Positions 43,364-54,100 are shown, numbered from the stretch's first letter. The stretch is DNA of 64,000 bases from C-114 sp963719285 (GCA_963719285.1 CAVRBO010000001.1:1550001-1614000); one strand, 5' to 3'. The notes: a model not told the origin generated them from the sequence alone. Numbers and translations: made by a program.

Positions 43364-44695
43364 GTGATCGAACCCACGGAGGGCGAGCTCCTCGCCGAAG
43401 CCGCCCTTCAGAGCGCGTCGTCGCCAGAGCCGACGGGGGAGCCGGGCCCAGGCCCGGACGCGGCCAAGACCGGCGAGCTGCCCCTGGGCCGCAACCGCGA
43501 CTTCCAGGTCGTGCTCGCCGGCCAGGGCCTGTCGTCGGTGGGCGACGCGATCACGTTCACGGCGCTACCGATCCTCGTCCTGGCGCTGACCGGTTCGGGC
43601 CTGGCGATGGGGATCGTGGGGATCCTGGGCACCCTGCCGGACCTCATCCTGGGCCTCCCGGCCGGGGCATTCGCGGATCGCCTCGACCGACGACGGATGA
43701 TGCTCGGCGCCGACGCCGGCCGGGCGATCCTCACGGCATCCATCCCGATCACGGTCGCCCTGAACGGCCCGACAATGGCGGTGATCCTGCTCGTGACGTT
43801 CCCGATCGCCTGCCTGCGCGTCCTGTTCCTCGCCGGCTACACGGCCGCCGTGCCCGGCCTCGTCGGCCGCAGCCAGGTGGGTCGGGCGACGTCGATATTC
43901 GAGGCCGTCTACAACGTGGGGTTCGTGGTCGGACCGGGGATCGCCGGCGTGCTCGCGGGCGCCATCGGTCCGGGACCCACGATCGCGGTCGACGCGATCT
44001 CGTTCGCGGTCTCGAGCTTTGCGCTGGTCCTGGTCCGCCGACCGCTGAAGCCGCCACCTCGGACGGTCGAGACGCACCTCATGGCCGAGATCCGCGAGGG
44101 CATCGCGTTCGTCGCGGGCCATCGCGTCCTGCGGTCGGTGATCCTCTTCTGGGGGCTCGTGTCGGTCGGGACCGGCGCGCTCGTGTCGGCCCTGACGTTC
44201 CACATCCAGATCGACCGCCATCTTGGTCCGGAGGTGCTCGGGTTCATCCTGAGCGCCTACGGCATCGGCTCTCTGGGCGGCGCCGTGCTGGCGGCGCGTC
44301 TGGCGGGCGGCAACCTCGGCCGCAAGATGCTCATCGGGACGTCGATCATGGGCGTCGTGCTCCTCGTCGTCGCCGCCGCGCCGCCGATCCCGATCGTGCT
44401 CGCCGCGTCGTTCTCGGCCGGCGTCGCCCAGTCCAACGTGCTCATCGCGTACCTGACCCTCCGGACGACCCACAGCCCCGATGCCCTGCTCGGCCGGGTC
44501 GGCAGCACGGCCCGGGTGGTCTCGATCGGGTTGACGCCGGTCGGGCTCCTCGCCGGGGGACTCCTCATCGACGCGACGAACGGCGCCACGGCGATCGCCG
44601 GGATGGGCCTCTGGATGCTCGGGCTGACGGTCGCGTTCGGGGCGTCGCACGTCGTGCGTGGGGCCCGCTCGCCGGCCACGGAGCCGGCAGCCTGA
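43364..44695 (+). CDS. MFS transporter, drug/siderophore-exporter type
   Basis: A 443-residue major facilitator with twelve helices after a 45-residue polar head. The motif A region is PAGAFADRLDRRRMML, and AYTAAVPGLVGRSQVGRATSIFEAVYNVGFVVGPGIAG is typical of the DHA/EntS-like exporters that sit in antibiotic and siderophore clusters. No such cluster is here; substrate unknown. GTG start set by the TAGGAT box. It converges on the EAL protein gene with 21 bases between stops. Confidence 0.88.
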   Translation: MIEPTEGELLAEAALQSASSPEPTGEPGPGPDAAKTGELPLGRNRDFQVVLAGQGLSSVGDAITFTALPILVLALTGSGLAMGIVGILGTLPDLILGLPAGAFADRLDRRRMMLGADAGRAILTASIPITVALNGPTMAVILLVTFPIACLRVLFLAGYTAAVPGLVGRSQVGRATSIFEAVYNVGFVVGPGIAGVLAGAIGPGPTIAVDAISFAVSSFALVLVRRPLKPPPRTVETHLMAEIREGIAFVAGHRVLRSVILFWGLVSVGTGALVSALTFHIQIDRHLGPEVLGFILSAYGIGSLGGAVLAARLAGGNLGRKMLIGTSIMGVVLLVVAAAPPIPIVLAASFSAGVAQSNVLIAYLTLRTTHSPDALLGRVGSTARVVSIGLTPVGLLAGGLLIDATNGATAIAGMGLWMLGLTVAFGASHVVRGARSPATEPAA

Positions 44696-44716
44696 CGTCT
44701 CCCGCCAGCGGTTGGG

Positions 44717-46333
44717 TCAGGCGGCCAGCTCCGGGTGGCCGAACAGGTCGCCCTGTCCGAACATGATCCCGAGGCGGGTCAGCACGTCGGCCTCAGCGCG
44801 CGACTCCACGCCCTCGGCGATGAGCCGGCAGCCGGTCTTCGACGCGAAGTACTGGAGCCCCGCCGCGAGCGCCTGGCGGAGATCGTCGCCGTCGATCCCA
44901 CGAACGAGGCTGATGTCGAGCTTGGCGTAGGCCGGACGGAGCTCGAGGATGTGGCGCAGGCTGGCGTATCCCGCGCCGGCATCATCGACCGCCAGCCCGA
45001 CGTCGCCGAGCTTGGCCAGTGCCGTCCGGACGAGCTGGTAGTCGTCGATCGCGACGTGCTCGGTGAGCTCGAGCACGAGCGGTCGGGTCGATCCCTTCAG
45101 CAGCTCCCGGAAGCGGCGATCGCTCTGCATGACGAACTCGGGCGACACGTTGATGGACATGAACACCTGGGGCGGCAGGCGGGTCCCGCCGTCCAGGGCG
45201 GCCCGGATCGTCGCGAGCTCGTAGTCCGCCCCGAGGCCGCCGCGGAGGGCCTCGGCGAAGCGGATGTCCGGTTGCGTCCCGTCGTGGAAGCGAGTCAGCG
45301 CCTCGAAGCCGACGATCGCCCTCGTCTCGAGCTCTACGATCGGCTGGAAGACGGGGTGGAACTCGCGCGACGTGAGGACGCGCCGCAGCCGGGCCCGGGT
45401 CGCGGCGACCTCGCGGCGGTCGGCGAAGGCCGACCCGGCCACGGTGCTCAGCACGCTCGCATAGTCGATGGCCGCCGCCAGGAGCTTCGCCCGGCGGGTG
45501 GGGCGCGAGCGGCCGGGCTCCTCCGCGATCCCGATGGTCAGGATGCCGACGAGGTCCTCGCCCGCATAGATCGGCGAGCCCGCCGCGAGCTCGGGGTCGC
45601 CGGTGGAGAACGACGGCGACGACTCGCCCGGCGCCAGCGACTCGATCCCCTCGACCCAGGGGCCCTCGCGCGCACGGCCCAGGACCCGGCGGGCCAGCGC
45701 CGGCGCGAGGATCCGCCCGCCGCGCCGCACACCCGCGGACCGGTTGTACGTCGCGAGCTCCTGCAACTGGTCCCCCGCCCCGAGCTGGAGCACGGCCACG
45801 AAGTCGCTGTGGGTGCGCTTGGCCAGCTCCCTGACCACGGCTTCGGCCGCTTCCTCCGGCACGGACGAGATCGCGAGGCGCGCGAGCGCCGCCACGACGC
45901 TGGCCCGGTTCCGGACCTCCGTCTCGACGACGGTCGACCAGGCCGCGTTCCGGCGCGTGTGGGCGTTCACCCTGGCGACGAGCTCGTCCAGCCGGACGGG
46001 CTTGGGCACGAAGTCGTCCGCTCCGGCGTCGAGGCCCTGGATGACGCTGTCCGCGTCCGGGGACCCCGTCATGAGCAGGATGGGCATGGTCGCGGTCTCC
46101 GATCGCGAACGGAGCGCGTGGATCACATCCGTGCCGGACAGTCCGGGCATGCCGATGTCCAGGACGACCAGACCGACGCTTTCGCCGGAGACGACATCGA
46201 GCGCGGCTTCGCCGCTGATCGCCTCGAGCACGGCGAAACCCGCCCGGCGGAGGGCGAGCGACACGAGGCCGCGGGCGCCGTCGTCATCGTCCACGACGAG
46301 GACCGACGCAGGTCCGGAGATCTGGGGTATCAC
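44717..46333 (-). CDS. Receiver-GAF-EAL response regulator (c-di-GMP phosphodiesterase)
   Basis: A 538-residue protein. Receiver (1-125) with VVDDDDGARG, phospho-acceptor Asp in LVVLDIGMPGLSG and Lys in FVPKPVRLDE. A GAF-like middle (about 145-295) ends in a helix. The EAL domain (about 305-535) has FQPIVELETRAIVGFEAL, NVSPEF, LELTEHVAIDDY, VDDAGAGYASLRHI, AKLDISLVRGID, AEGVESRAEAD and QGDLFG, so the metal and catalytic residues are kept. It should hydrolyse c-di-GMP when phosphorylated. GTG start in a GTGA overlap with the kinase gene. No GGDEF partner is in the window. Confidence 0.92.
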   Translation of the reverse strand: MIPQISGPASVLVVDDDDGARGLVSLALRRAGFAVLEAISGEAALDVVSGESVGLVVLDIGMPGLSGTDVIHALRSRSETATMPILLMTGSPDADSVIQGLDAGADDFVPKPVRLDELVARVNAHTRRNAAWSTVVETEVRNRASVVAALARLAISSVPEEAAEAVVRELAKRTHSDFVAVLQLGAGDQLQELATYNRSAGVRRGGRILAPALARRVLGRAREGPWVEGIESLAPGESSPSFSTGDPELAAGSPIYAGEDLVGILTIGIAEEPGRSRPTRRAKLLAAAIDYASVLSTVAGSAFADRREVAATRARLRRVLTSREFHPVFQPIVELETRAIVGFEALTRFHDGTQPDIRFAEALRGGLGADYELATIRAALDGGTRLPPQVFMSINVSPEFVMQSDRRFRELLKGSTRPLVLELTEHVAIDDYQLVRTALAKLGDVGLAVDDAGAGYASLRHILELRPAYAKLDISLVRGIDGDDLRQALAAGLQYFASKTGCRLIAEGVESRAEADVLTRLGIMFGQGDLFGHPELAA

Positions 46334-47925
46334 GGGTCGTCGGTCGCCGCATGCCGCGAGGCCACCGCCCGCAGGGCGGTCTCGAGCAACTGGTTCGAGG
46401 TGACCGGCTTGGGCACGAACGTCGCGCCGCGCGCGGTGACCCGTTCGAGATCGAGCGTCTCGGCCGTGTATCCCGACAGGAGCACCACGCCGAGGTGGGG
46501 GTAGCGATCCATCATCTGCTCGGCCAGCTCGATCCCCGACATGCCCGGCATGACGACGTCGGTGACGAGGACGTCGATGTCATCGACCAGCCGAGCCGTG
46601 GTCATCGCCTCGGTCGCGTCGCCCACGGCCAGCACGTCGTAGCCCGCTCGCTGGAAGAGCTGTGTCGTCATGTTCCGGACGGACGGCTCGTCCTCGACGA
46701 CCAGGATCGTGCCGACGCCGATCGTCGGCGCGACCGTGGTCCGCGGCCGCTCCTCGATCGCGGCGTCAACGCGCGGGAAGTACAGCTTGAACGCGGACCC
46801 GTGGCCGGGTTCGGAGTAGAGCCAGATGTGGCCACCCGCCTGGTGGACGATGCCATATGTCGTCGCGAGGCCGAGGCCGGTGCCCTTGCCCACGTCCTTC
46901 GTCGTGAAGAAGGGCTCGAAGATGTGGTCGCGGGTCGCGCGATCCATGCCGACCCCGTTGTCGCTGACGGCCACGAACACGTATGGGCCGGGCTTCACGT
47001 CGAAGTGGTCGACGGCGTACGACGCCTCGAACTCGGCGTTCCCGCTCTCGATCGTGACCGTCCCGCCGTTCGGCATCGCATCGCGCGCATTGACGACGAG
47101 GTTGACCACGATCTGGTCGATCTGGCCCGCGTCGGCGCGGATGTGCCCGGATGCCGGGTCGAGCTTGAGGACCAGGTTCATGTTCTCGCCGATGAGCTGC
47201 CGGAGCATCGGTTCGATCGTCGCGATCGCCAGGTTCACGTCGAGGACCTTGAGCGTGACCATCTGCTGCCGGCTGAAGGCGAGGAGCTGGGCCGTCAGGG
47301 CGGCGGCCCGCTCGGCGGCCTGACTGATCGCGGTGACGCTCGACAGGAGCCGATCCGGCTCGAGGCGCTCCGGGTCGTCCGAGGCGAGGTCCTGCGCCAG
47401 CAGCTCCGCATATCCATGGATCGCGAACAGCATGTTGTTGAAGTCGTGGGCGATCCCACCGGCCAGTCGCCCGATCGACTCGAGCTTCTGGGCCTGCAGG
47501 AGCTGGTTCTCGGCCGCCGTGCGGGCCGCAAGGTCCACGATCGTGGCCACGACCTGGACTCCGTCGGCCGTCTCGACCGGGGACAGGCTGATGTCGATCG
47601 GGAACTCGGTGTCGTCCTTGCGCCGGCCGACGAGGTCGAGCCGGGTGCCCATCGGCCGGGCGACGGGGTGGGCGATGAACGCGTCGCGGACCGCCAGGTG
47701 CTTGCCCAGGGCGCGCTCGGGCAGGAGGACTTCGATCGACCGGCCGAGAAGCTCGGCGCGTCGATAGCCGAAGGTCGCCTCGACCTGCGGGTTGGCGTAG
47801 ACGATCAGCCCGCCCCGGTCGACCGCAACGACCGCATTCGGCGAAGCTTCCAGAACCTCGTTCCGGGCCCAGACCTTGCGCGCCGACTCGCGCGCCCCAC
47901 GAGAGGGCGCCGCGCGGGAAACCAT
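46330..47925 (-). CDS. PAS - histidine kinase - receiver hybrid sensor
   Basis: A 531-residue soluble sensor kinase. PAS domain (about 20-140; ASPNAVVAVDRGGLIVYANPQ), H-box GRLAGGIAHDFNNMLFAI typical of PAS-linked hybrid kinases, N-box VNLVVNARDAMPNGG, G-boxes DNGVGM and GTGLGLATTYGI, then a C-terminal receiver (about 410-525; LVVEDEPSV, Asp in LVTDVVMPGMSG, Lys in FVPKPVTSN). The start ATG has a strong GGGGGAG site seven bases away. Coupled with the EAL regulator by a four-base overlap, forming a likely phosphorelay onto c-di-GMP breakdown. Confidence 0.93.
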   Translation of the reverse strand: MVSRAAPSRGARESARKVWARNEVLEASPNAVVAVDRGGLIVYANPQVEATFGYRRAELLGRSIEVLLPERALGKHLAVRDAFIAHPVARPMGTRLDLVGRRKDDTEFPIDISLSPVETADGVQVVATIVDLAARTAAENQLLQAQKLESIGRLAGGIAHDFNNMLFAIHGYAELLAQDLASDDPERLEPDRLLSSVTAISQAAERAAALTAQLLAFSRQQMVTLKVLDVNLAIATIEPMLRQLIGENMNLVLKLDPASGHIRADAGQIDQIVVNLVVNARDAMPNGGTVTIESGNAEFEASYAVDHFDVKPGPYVFVAVSDNGVGMDRATRDHIFEPFFTTKDVGKGTGLGLATTYGIVHQAGGHIWLYSEPGHGSAFKLYFPRVDAAIEERPRTTVAPTIGVGTILVVEDEPSVRNMTTQLFQRAGYDVLAVGDATEAMTTARLVDDIDVLVTDVVMPGMSGIELAEQMMDRYPHLGVVLLSGYTAETLDLERVTARGATFVPKPVTSNQLLETALRAVASRHAATDDP

Positions 47926-48332
47926 ATGCAACTCCCCCCGGCCTGGGTACCGGTACGGGCGACGATAGCACGCGCCGCAACGACCGGGGCAATAAGGAGT
48001 TGACTCGAACACCGGCTTCCGCGCTCGTCGGTGGCCGGTCGGCCTAGGATCGCCTCCACTCCGCGCCCTCGGGGAACCGATACCGATCGAGCGAATCCGG
48101 CCTTCACCTGTGCGCTGTAGCCCGGTCGGCCGGGCATCCGGTAACGCCCATCGCGGACGACGACCGGGTCGCGGGAGTGCTGGTGCGGGTGGTCAACGCT
48201 CTCGATGACCCGACGGTGGAGCGAGCCCGACAGGGACGGCGAGGTCGGGAAGGGCACGGCGACGACGTCGACGTCCGTGATCGTGCCCCTCGATCACACG
48301 CGACACACCACGGCGATCGTTCGTCCGTGTCG
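47926..48332. other. Intergenic region upstream of the hybrid kinase
   Basis: 407 bases between the hybrid-kinase start and the end of the aldo-keto reductase gene, both on the minus strand. It must hold the kinase promoter; TATCGT at 47962-47967 (minus) is a weak -10 candidate. Open frames crossing it are not protein-like. No repeat or strong hairpin was found. Confidence 0.5.
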
Positions 48333-49358
48333 TCAGGCGGGCGTCGGAGCGTCCGCCGGGATGAGGCCCTCGACCCGCAGTTCCGCCCACAGGTCGGGGT
48401 CGATCGGTCGGCGCATCATGGCCGGATAGTCGTCGAGATGGGTCACCCGGCGCACGCCCGCGACGAGGGATGCGACCGCCGGATGGGCGAGCGGGAACTG
48501 GATGGCGGCGGCCTTGAGCGAAGCTCCGTGACGGGCGCAGATCGCCTCGAGGCGACGGGCCCGCTTCAGCAGCGCCGGGTCGGCGGGCCGGTAGTCGAAC
48601 CGGCTGGCGGTCGTGGGACCGGCCAGGATGCCACTGTTCATCGCGCCGCCGATCACGACCGCGATACCGCGCTCGACGCACAGGGGCAGCAGCTCGCCGA
48701 ACGCCTCCTGGTCGAGGAGCGTATAGCGCCCCGCGACCAGGAACACGTCGAAGTCGCCCTCGCGCGCGAAGCGGGTGAGCATGGCCGACTGGTTCATGCC
48801 CGCTCCGATGGCGCCGATCACGCCATCCGCCCGCAGCCGGTGGAGCGCCGGGTAGGCACCCTCGATCGCGGCTCGCCAGTGGTCGTCCGGATCGTGGATG
48901 AACGCGATGTCGATGCGCTCGAGGCCGAGCCGGACGAGGCTCTCCTCGATCGACCGGCGGACACCATCCGCGCTGTAGTCGAACACCGGCCGAAGTCCGG
49001 TGGTCGCGTAGAACGCGTCTTCACGACCGTCGAGGGCCTGATGGTCGATGTCCGCGTCGGCGGGGATGGCATCGATCGGCCGGATGAGCCGACCCACCTT
49101 CGTCGAGAGAACGAAGGCATCGCGCGGCCGGTCAAGCAAGGCCGCCCCGATGCGCCGCTCGGACAGGCCGTAGCCGTACAGGGGCGCCGTGTCGAAGTAC
49201 CGGATCCCGAGGTCCCAGGCGTGCTCCAGGGTCGCCTGCGCCTCTTCGTCGGGGACCTGCGTGAACAGGCCTCCGATCGAGGCACCCCCGAAACCCAGAC
49301 GGGTCACCTGGAGACCCGTCCGGCCGAGCGGCACCCGCGCGGTGGGTTCGAAGGGCAT
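48333..49358 (-). CDS. Aldo-keto reductase, sugar-1-dehydrogenase type
   Basis: A 341-residue AKR. Tetrad residues are visible: Asp and Tyr in FDTAPLYGYGLSE, Lys in STKVGR, His in FIHDPDD. The length and the N-terminus VPLGRTGLQVTRLGFGGASIGG fit D-threo-aldose/L-fucose 1-dehydrogenase and pyridoxal-dehydrogenase relatives, which oxidise a sugar to its lactone. The gluconolactonase elsewhere in the window would act next, but they are not linked. It diverges from the epimerase gene at 49533. Confidence 0.85.
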   Translation of the reverse strand: MPFEPTARVPLGRTGLQVTRLGFGGASIGGLFTQVPDEEAQATLEHAWDLGIRYFDTAPLYGYGLSERRIGAALLDRPRDAFVLSTKVGRLIRPIDAIPADADIDHQALDGREDAFYATTGLRPVFDYSADGVRRSIEESLVRLGLERIDIAFIHDPDDHWRAAIEGAYPALHRLRADGVIGAIGAGMNQSAMLTRFAREGDFDVFLVAGRYTLLDQEAFGELLPLCVERGIAVVIGGAMNSGILAGPTTASRFDYRPADPALLKRARRLEAICARHGASLKAAAIQFPLAHPAVASLVAGVRRVTHLDDYPAMMRRPIDPDLWAELRVEGLIPADAPTPA

Positions 49359-49532
49359 GGTCCCTCGCTCTCGGTACCATGGGGCCGGGATACGATGGCG
49401 GCGTCCGCGGCGATCCGGCGTCGCCCGGTCGACCGTCCATCGGGCAGGATACCGAACGTTCAGGAGTCCCACCGTGCAGGTCACCCTTCCCGGCAGGGCA
49501 GTCGGCATCGGACGGGCCCCTCGGAGGTCGCC

Positions 49533-50576
49533 GTGAGCGACGGCCGAGGGCCGGCGACCGGCCCGCCCGACGAGCGGTTCCTCGTCACCGGCGCCCTCGG
49601 CTGCCTCGGCGCCTGGACCGTCGCTGGTCTCGTGGGCGAGGGTCGGCCGGTGGTCGCGTTCGACCTCGGCGGGGACCGGCGCCGGCTGGAGGCGCTCATG
49701 ACCCGGGACGAGCTGGCGGCCGTGACGTTCGTCGCCGGGGATATCACGGACCTGGCACTCGTCGAGCGGAGCTTCGACGAGCACGCCATCACGAATGTCA
49801 TCCATCTCGCCGCGCTCCAAGTGCCGTTGTCCCGGGCGAACCCGCCGCTGGGGGCGCTCGTCAACGTCGTCGGCACCGTCAACCTGTTCGAGGCGGTCAG
49901 GCGGCGCGCCGAGCGGATGGCGCCGCTCGTCTACACGAGCTCGATCGGGATGTTCGCCCCGACCGACGCGAACCCGGCGACGGGTCAGCTCGAGGAGGCC
50001 GCCGACGCCCATCCGAGCAACCACTACGGCGTGTACAAGCTGGCCAACGAGGGCACGGCCCGGGTCTACTGGCAGGACTCGGGCGTCGCGAGCATCGGCC
50101 TGCGACCGCTGACGGTCTATGGCGCCGGTCGCGATCAGGGCATGACCAGCGGACCGACGGTGGCGATCGCGGCCGCGATCCTCGGCATGCCGTACACCAT
50201 CGCGTTCGGCGGTCGGACGACGTTCCAATACGCCCAGGATGTGGCCACGACGCTCATCCAGGCGAGCCGCAGCGGCCTGTCCGGCGCCGAGGTGTTCAAC
50301 CTGGGTGGGGAGACCGTCGACATGGCCGACTGGGTCTCCGCGATCGACGCGGAGGTCCCGGGCGCCGGCGCCCGGATCGATCTCGCCCCGACCGAGCTTC
50401 CGTTCCCGGCCGACATCCAGGCGGACCGCATCGCCGCGCTCGGCCCGGTCGTCATCACGCCGTTCCGGACCGGCATCCGGGCCACCGCCGACATCTACCG
50501 CCGGCTCGCCGCCGCGGGGAGACTCCTCCCGGCCCAGCACGGCATCGCGGTCCCGCCCCCGACGACCGCCGTCTAG
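49533..50576 (+). CDS. NAD-dependent epimerase/dehydratase (extended SDR)
   Basis: A 347-residue extended SDR. Cofactor site FLVTGALGCLGAWTVAGL, VIHLAALQVPLSRANP, catalytic Ser in VYTSSIGMF and YGVYKLANE (Y-x3-K). The following RPLTVYGAGRDQGMTSGPT block resembles nucleotide-sugar epimerases. Substrate unknown. The GTG at 49533 has GGAGG five bases upstream. Its TAG stop and that of the convergent NarL regulator share CTAG. Upstream, TACGAT at 49390-49395 may be its promoter. Confidence 0.87.
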   Translation: MSDGRGPATGPPDERFLVTGALGCLGAWTVAGLVGEGRPVVAFDLGGDRRRLEALMTRDELAAVTFVAGDITDLALVERSFDEHAITNVIHLAALQVPLSRANPPLGALVNVVGTVNLFEAVRRRAERMAPLVYTSSIGMFAPTDANPATGQLEEAADAHPSNHYGVYKLANEGTARVYWQDSGVASIGLRPLTVYGAGRDQGMTSGPTVAIAAAILGMPYTIAFGGRTTFQYAQDVATTLIQASRSGLSGAEVFNLGGETVDMADWVSAIDAEVPGAGARIDLAPTELPFPADIQADRIAALGPVVITPFRTGIRATADIYRRLAAAGRLLPAQHGIAVPPPTTAV

Positions 50577-51181
50577 CGCTCCTCCTCGATCCAGCCCTGC
50601 CGTCCGGCCAGGTGGACGAGGGCCGTCCGGCTCGTCACGTCGTACCGGTCGAAGAGCCGGCGCAGCTGGCTCTCGACGGTCTTGACCCGGAGTGACAGCC
50701 GCTCGGCGATGTCCGCGTTGGACATGCCCTCGGTCACGAGGGCGAGGATCTCGAGCTCGCGCGGGGTCGGGACGCGGAGCGCGTCGCTCGCGGCCCGCCG
50801 CGCGGCGACCGGGAATGCCGTGCCACCGCGGGCCACGGCCTCCACGGCGCGGACGATCTCATCGACCGTCGCCATCTTGGACAGGTAGCCCCTCGCCCCG
50901 AGCTCCACCGCGCGGACGTGGTAGCTCGGGTACCAGTAGGCGCTGAGGATGATGAAGGCGGGCCCTGGAGCGTGGCGACGAACGAGCTCGAAGCCGTCGC
51001 CCGTGTCGGCCAGCCGGATGTCGCACAGGACGATGTCGGGCGACGCCTCCTCGATGAGCGCGCTCGCCGAGCTCACATCGCGGGCCGTGCCGACGACCGT
51101 CACCCCGGGCGAACCCTGGAGGAGGGCCGCGAGACCGTCGGCGATCGCAGGATGGTCCTCGACGATCGCGACGCGGATCAC
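50573..51181 (-). CDS. NarL/FixJ-type response regulator
   Basis: A 202-residue regulator. Receiver: IVEDHPAIADG, Asp in IVLCDIRLADTG, Lys in YLSKMATVDE. LuxR-type HTH: TPRELEILALVTEGMSNADIAERLSLRVKTVESQLRRLFDR. The start is GTG in a GTGA overlap with the CheB-CheR-kinase gene, its presumed phosphodonor. The stop overlaps the convergent epimerase gene by four bases. Confidence 0.94.
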   Translation of the reverse strand: MIRVAIVEDHPAIADGLAALLQGSPGVTVVGTARDVSSASALIEEASPDIVLCDIRLADTGDGFELVRRHAPGPAFIILSAYWYPSYHVRAVELGARGYLSKMATVDEIVRAVEAVARGGTAFPVAARRAASDALRVPTPRELEILALVTEGMSNADIAERLSLRVKTVESQLRRLFDRYDVTSRTALVHLAGRQGWIEEER

Positions 51182-54100
51182 GGTTCGTCCCGCCTCGTCG
51201 AAGCGCCGGACGGCAAGCGCCGATCGGCCAGGGGCAGGCGCACGGTCATCGTGGTGCCGCTGCCGAGTTTGGAAGAGGCCTCGATCTCGCCGCCGTGGGC
51301 CGTCACGATCTCGCGCGCGACATACAGGCCCAGGCCCAGACCGGGCGCGCGATGCGGCTGACCGAGCCGAGTGTACGCGTCGAACATGGTCCGCAGGTGC
51401 TCGCCCGCGACGCCCGGACCATGATCGCGCACCGTCGCGACGGCGCGGCCGCCGACGCTGCGCACGGACACCTCGATCGATCCGGACCCCGGAGCGTGCT
51501 CCATGGCGTTGGCCAGGAGGTTCAGGAAGACCTGCTCGAGGCGACCGGGGTCGGCCCGCACGGGTACGGACCGGCGGCCGGCGGTCACGTGGATCGGTGG
51601 CGCCTTGGGTAACACCTGGGCTACGTCAACGACGGACCGGACGACGGCAGAGAGGTCGACGACATCGAGCAGCAGCTCGAGCTGGCCCGTCTGGATACGG
51701 CTGACGTCGAGCAGGCGTTCGATGAGCGTCGCGAGGCGCCGTGTCTGGGCGAGTGCCCGGTCCGCGTACGTGGCCGCCCTGTCCGGTTCCCCGGCGCCCA
51801 GGTGGCGCTCGACGAGCTGGAGGTAGTTGTGGATCGCGGCCGTCGGCGTCTTGAGCTCGTGGCCGGCCGCCGCCATGAGTCGCTCGAGGCTGAGGCGCAT
51901 CGTCCGCTCGGACACATCGCGGATGGCGACGACGCCGCCCCAGGTCGGGTCCTGGCTCGTGAGGGGCTCGGCCACCGCCTCGAACCAGCGCCGCGAACCG
52001 TCCGGGTCGCTGACCGCGAACTCCATCCGGAACCGCTCGCCGCGGGCGGCCCGCTGTTGCGGCCATTCCGGACGAGGGAGCGGCAGGCCGGCGAGGTCCT
52101 CGGGTTCGACCGTGGCCCCCTTTGCGCCGAACAGCCGGTCATAGGCCGGGTTCGTGAGCAGGTCCTCACCCTGGCGGTCGACCGCGACGACCGCGTCGCC
52201 CAGGCTGGCGAGGACCGACTGGAGCCGGTTGTGCTCCTCCTCCCCGTGCCGCTTCTGCTCCTCCAGGGCGGCGGTCTGGAGACGGAGCTCGTCGGTCCGC
52301 GCGGCGAGGTCCTCGTTGGCGACCCGGAGCTCCTCGACGCTCGCCGTCAGCTCCTCGTTGAGGGTCTCGAGCTCCTCGTTCGTCGCCTGGAATTCTTCGT
52401 TGAGGGTCTCGACTTCCTCGCGCCCGGACTGGGCCTCCTCGCTCGATTCGAGCATCGACTGATTGGCCAGGCGGAGCTGGGCCACGAGCGCGGTCAGCTC
52501 GTCGTTCGCGCGCAGGAGACGCCGGCTGATCGCCGTCGCCCGCTCGAGCTGTCGTTGGCCACGGGTCGCTGCCGCCTGTGCCTGCTCGGTCCGGCTGACG
52601 TCGGTGAGCTCGACGACCGCGCCTTCGATGGTTCCGGCCTGCCGGACATACGGCCGGATGACCGTCTCGAGATGGCGCACGTCGCCGGACGAGGCGTCGG
52701 CCGCCTCGATCTCGTGGACCGCCTTCGTCGTCGTGCCGGCCAGCGCGCCATCGATGGCGGTCCTGATCGGAGCCGACGGCAACGTCTCGGCGAGGTGGAT
52801 GAAGTCCTGGTCGAAGGCCAGGCCGTGGATCCCGAGCATCCGCCGCGCGGCCGTGTTGATCCGGGTGATGTAGTAACGAGGATCGACCACGACGACGCCG
52901 AGCCCGATGTCGAGCAGCAGCGCTTCGGCGGCCTCCGTCGAGTCGGCGGCGATCTGGGCATCGCGCCGGGTAGCCCGGATGGCCCGCTCGAGTGGGATCT
53001 CGAGGTCGCGATGCGGCCGGAGCGGCTTGGCCATCGACAGGGGCAGCGCCGGGGGTCTGGCGGTTCGTCGGTAGATCCGGAGTCGGGCATGGTCCGCCAG
53101 GAACGGCGCGGGCATCGCCGCCACGGTCTCGGACGGCCCCAGGACGAGCCGTCCGCCCTCCCGCAGGGACAGTCCGAACGTCTCCAGGGCCACCTTCTGC
53201 ATCGCCGGGTTGAAGTAGATGAGCACGTTGCGGCAGAGGACGAGGTCGATCCGCGGGAACGGCGCGCGGGCGCCCAGGTCGTGCTCGCCGAAGACCATCA
53301 GCGAGCGGAGGACCTTGGCGACCTCGAAGCCACCGTCCGTCTTCGTGAAGTAGCGCTCGCGGACGGCCTGGGGCACGTTCTCCAGCGCCGCCGCCGGGTA
53401 GTGGCCACGGCGCGCGAACCCGATGGCCGCACTGTCGATGTCCGTCGCAAAGATCCGGACGTCGATGGGCGACGCGGCGTCTCCGATCGCCTCGGCCAGC
53501 ATGATCGCGAGTGAGTACGCCTCCTCGCCGGTCGAACAGCCGGCCGACCAGAGGCGCAGCGGCCGGCCGTTGGTGCGGGCCTCGTCGATGAGGGCCGGCA
53601 GGACCCGGTCGCGCAGGTGATCGAAGACCTTCGGGTCGCGGAAGAACTCGGTCACCTTGATCAGGAGGCTGCTGATGAGCTTGGCGTACTCCTCAGAGTC
53701 GCCTTCGAGCTTCAGAGCGTACTCGGCGATCGAGGTGTGTCCGGTGGCCCCCATCCGGCCGCGCAGGCGACGGACGATCGTCGCGGGCTTGTACGTGCTG
53801 AAGTCGATGCCGCTCCGCTCCCGGACCCGATCCAGCAGCTGGCTCAGCTCACGACCCTCGCGTCCGCGCGGCGTCGAGCCGCCGGCGGCGAGGAGGTCGC
53901 GCAGGACCGCACCGATCAATTCGAGGTCGGCGGTCGCGTCGACGAGCGACGGCGAGATCGAGCGGGGCATGGACGAGAAGAGGGCGGTCGCGGGGTTCTC
54001 GATGACGACCGTGCCGCCGGCACGTTTGACGTGCCACGCGCCGGCCGAGCCGTCGCTGCCCGTGCCGGTCAGGATCACGGCCGTGAGGCCGGCCCCGTAG

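Noticed and set aside
47805..48257. 150-codon minus-strand frame upstream of the hybrid kinase
   Set aside because: It overlaps the start of the kinase in another frame, is Arg/Ser-rich, and the kinase has a strong ribosome site of its own inside it.
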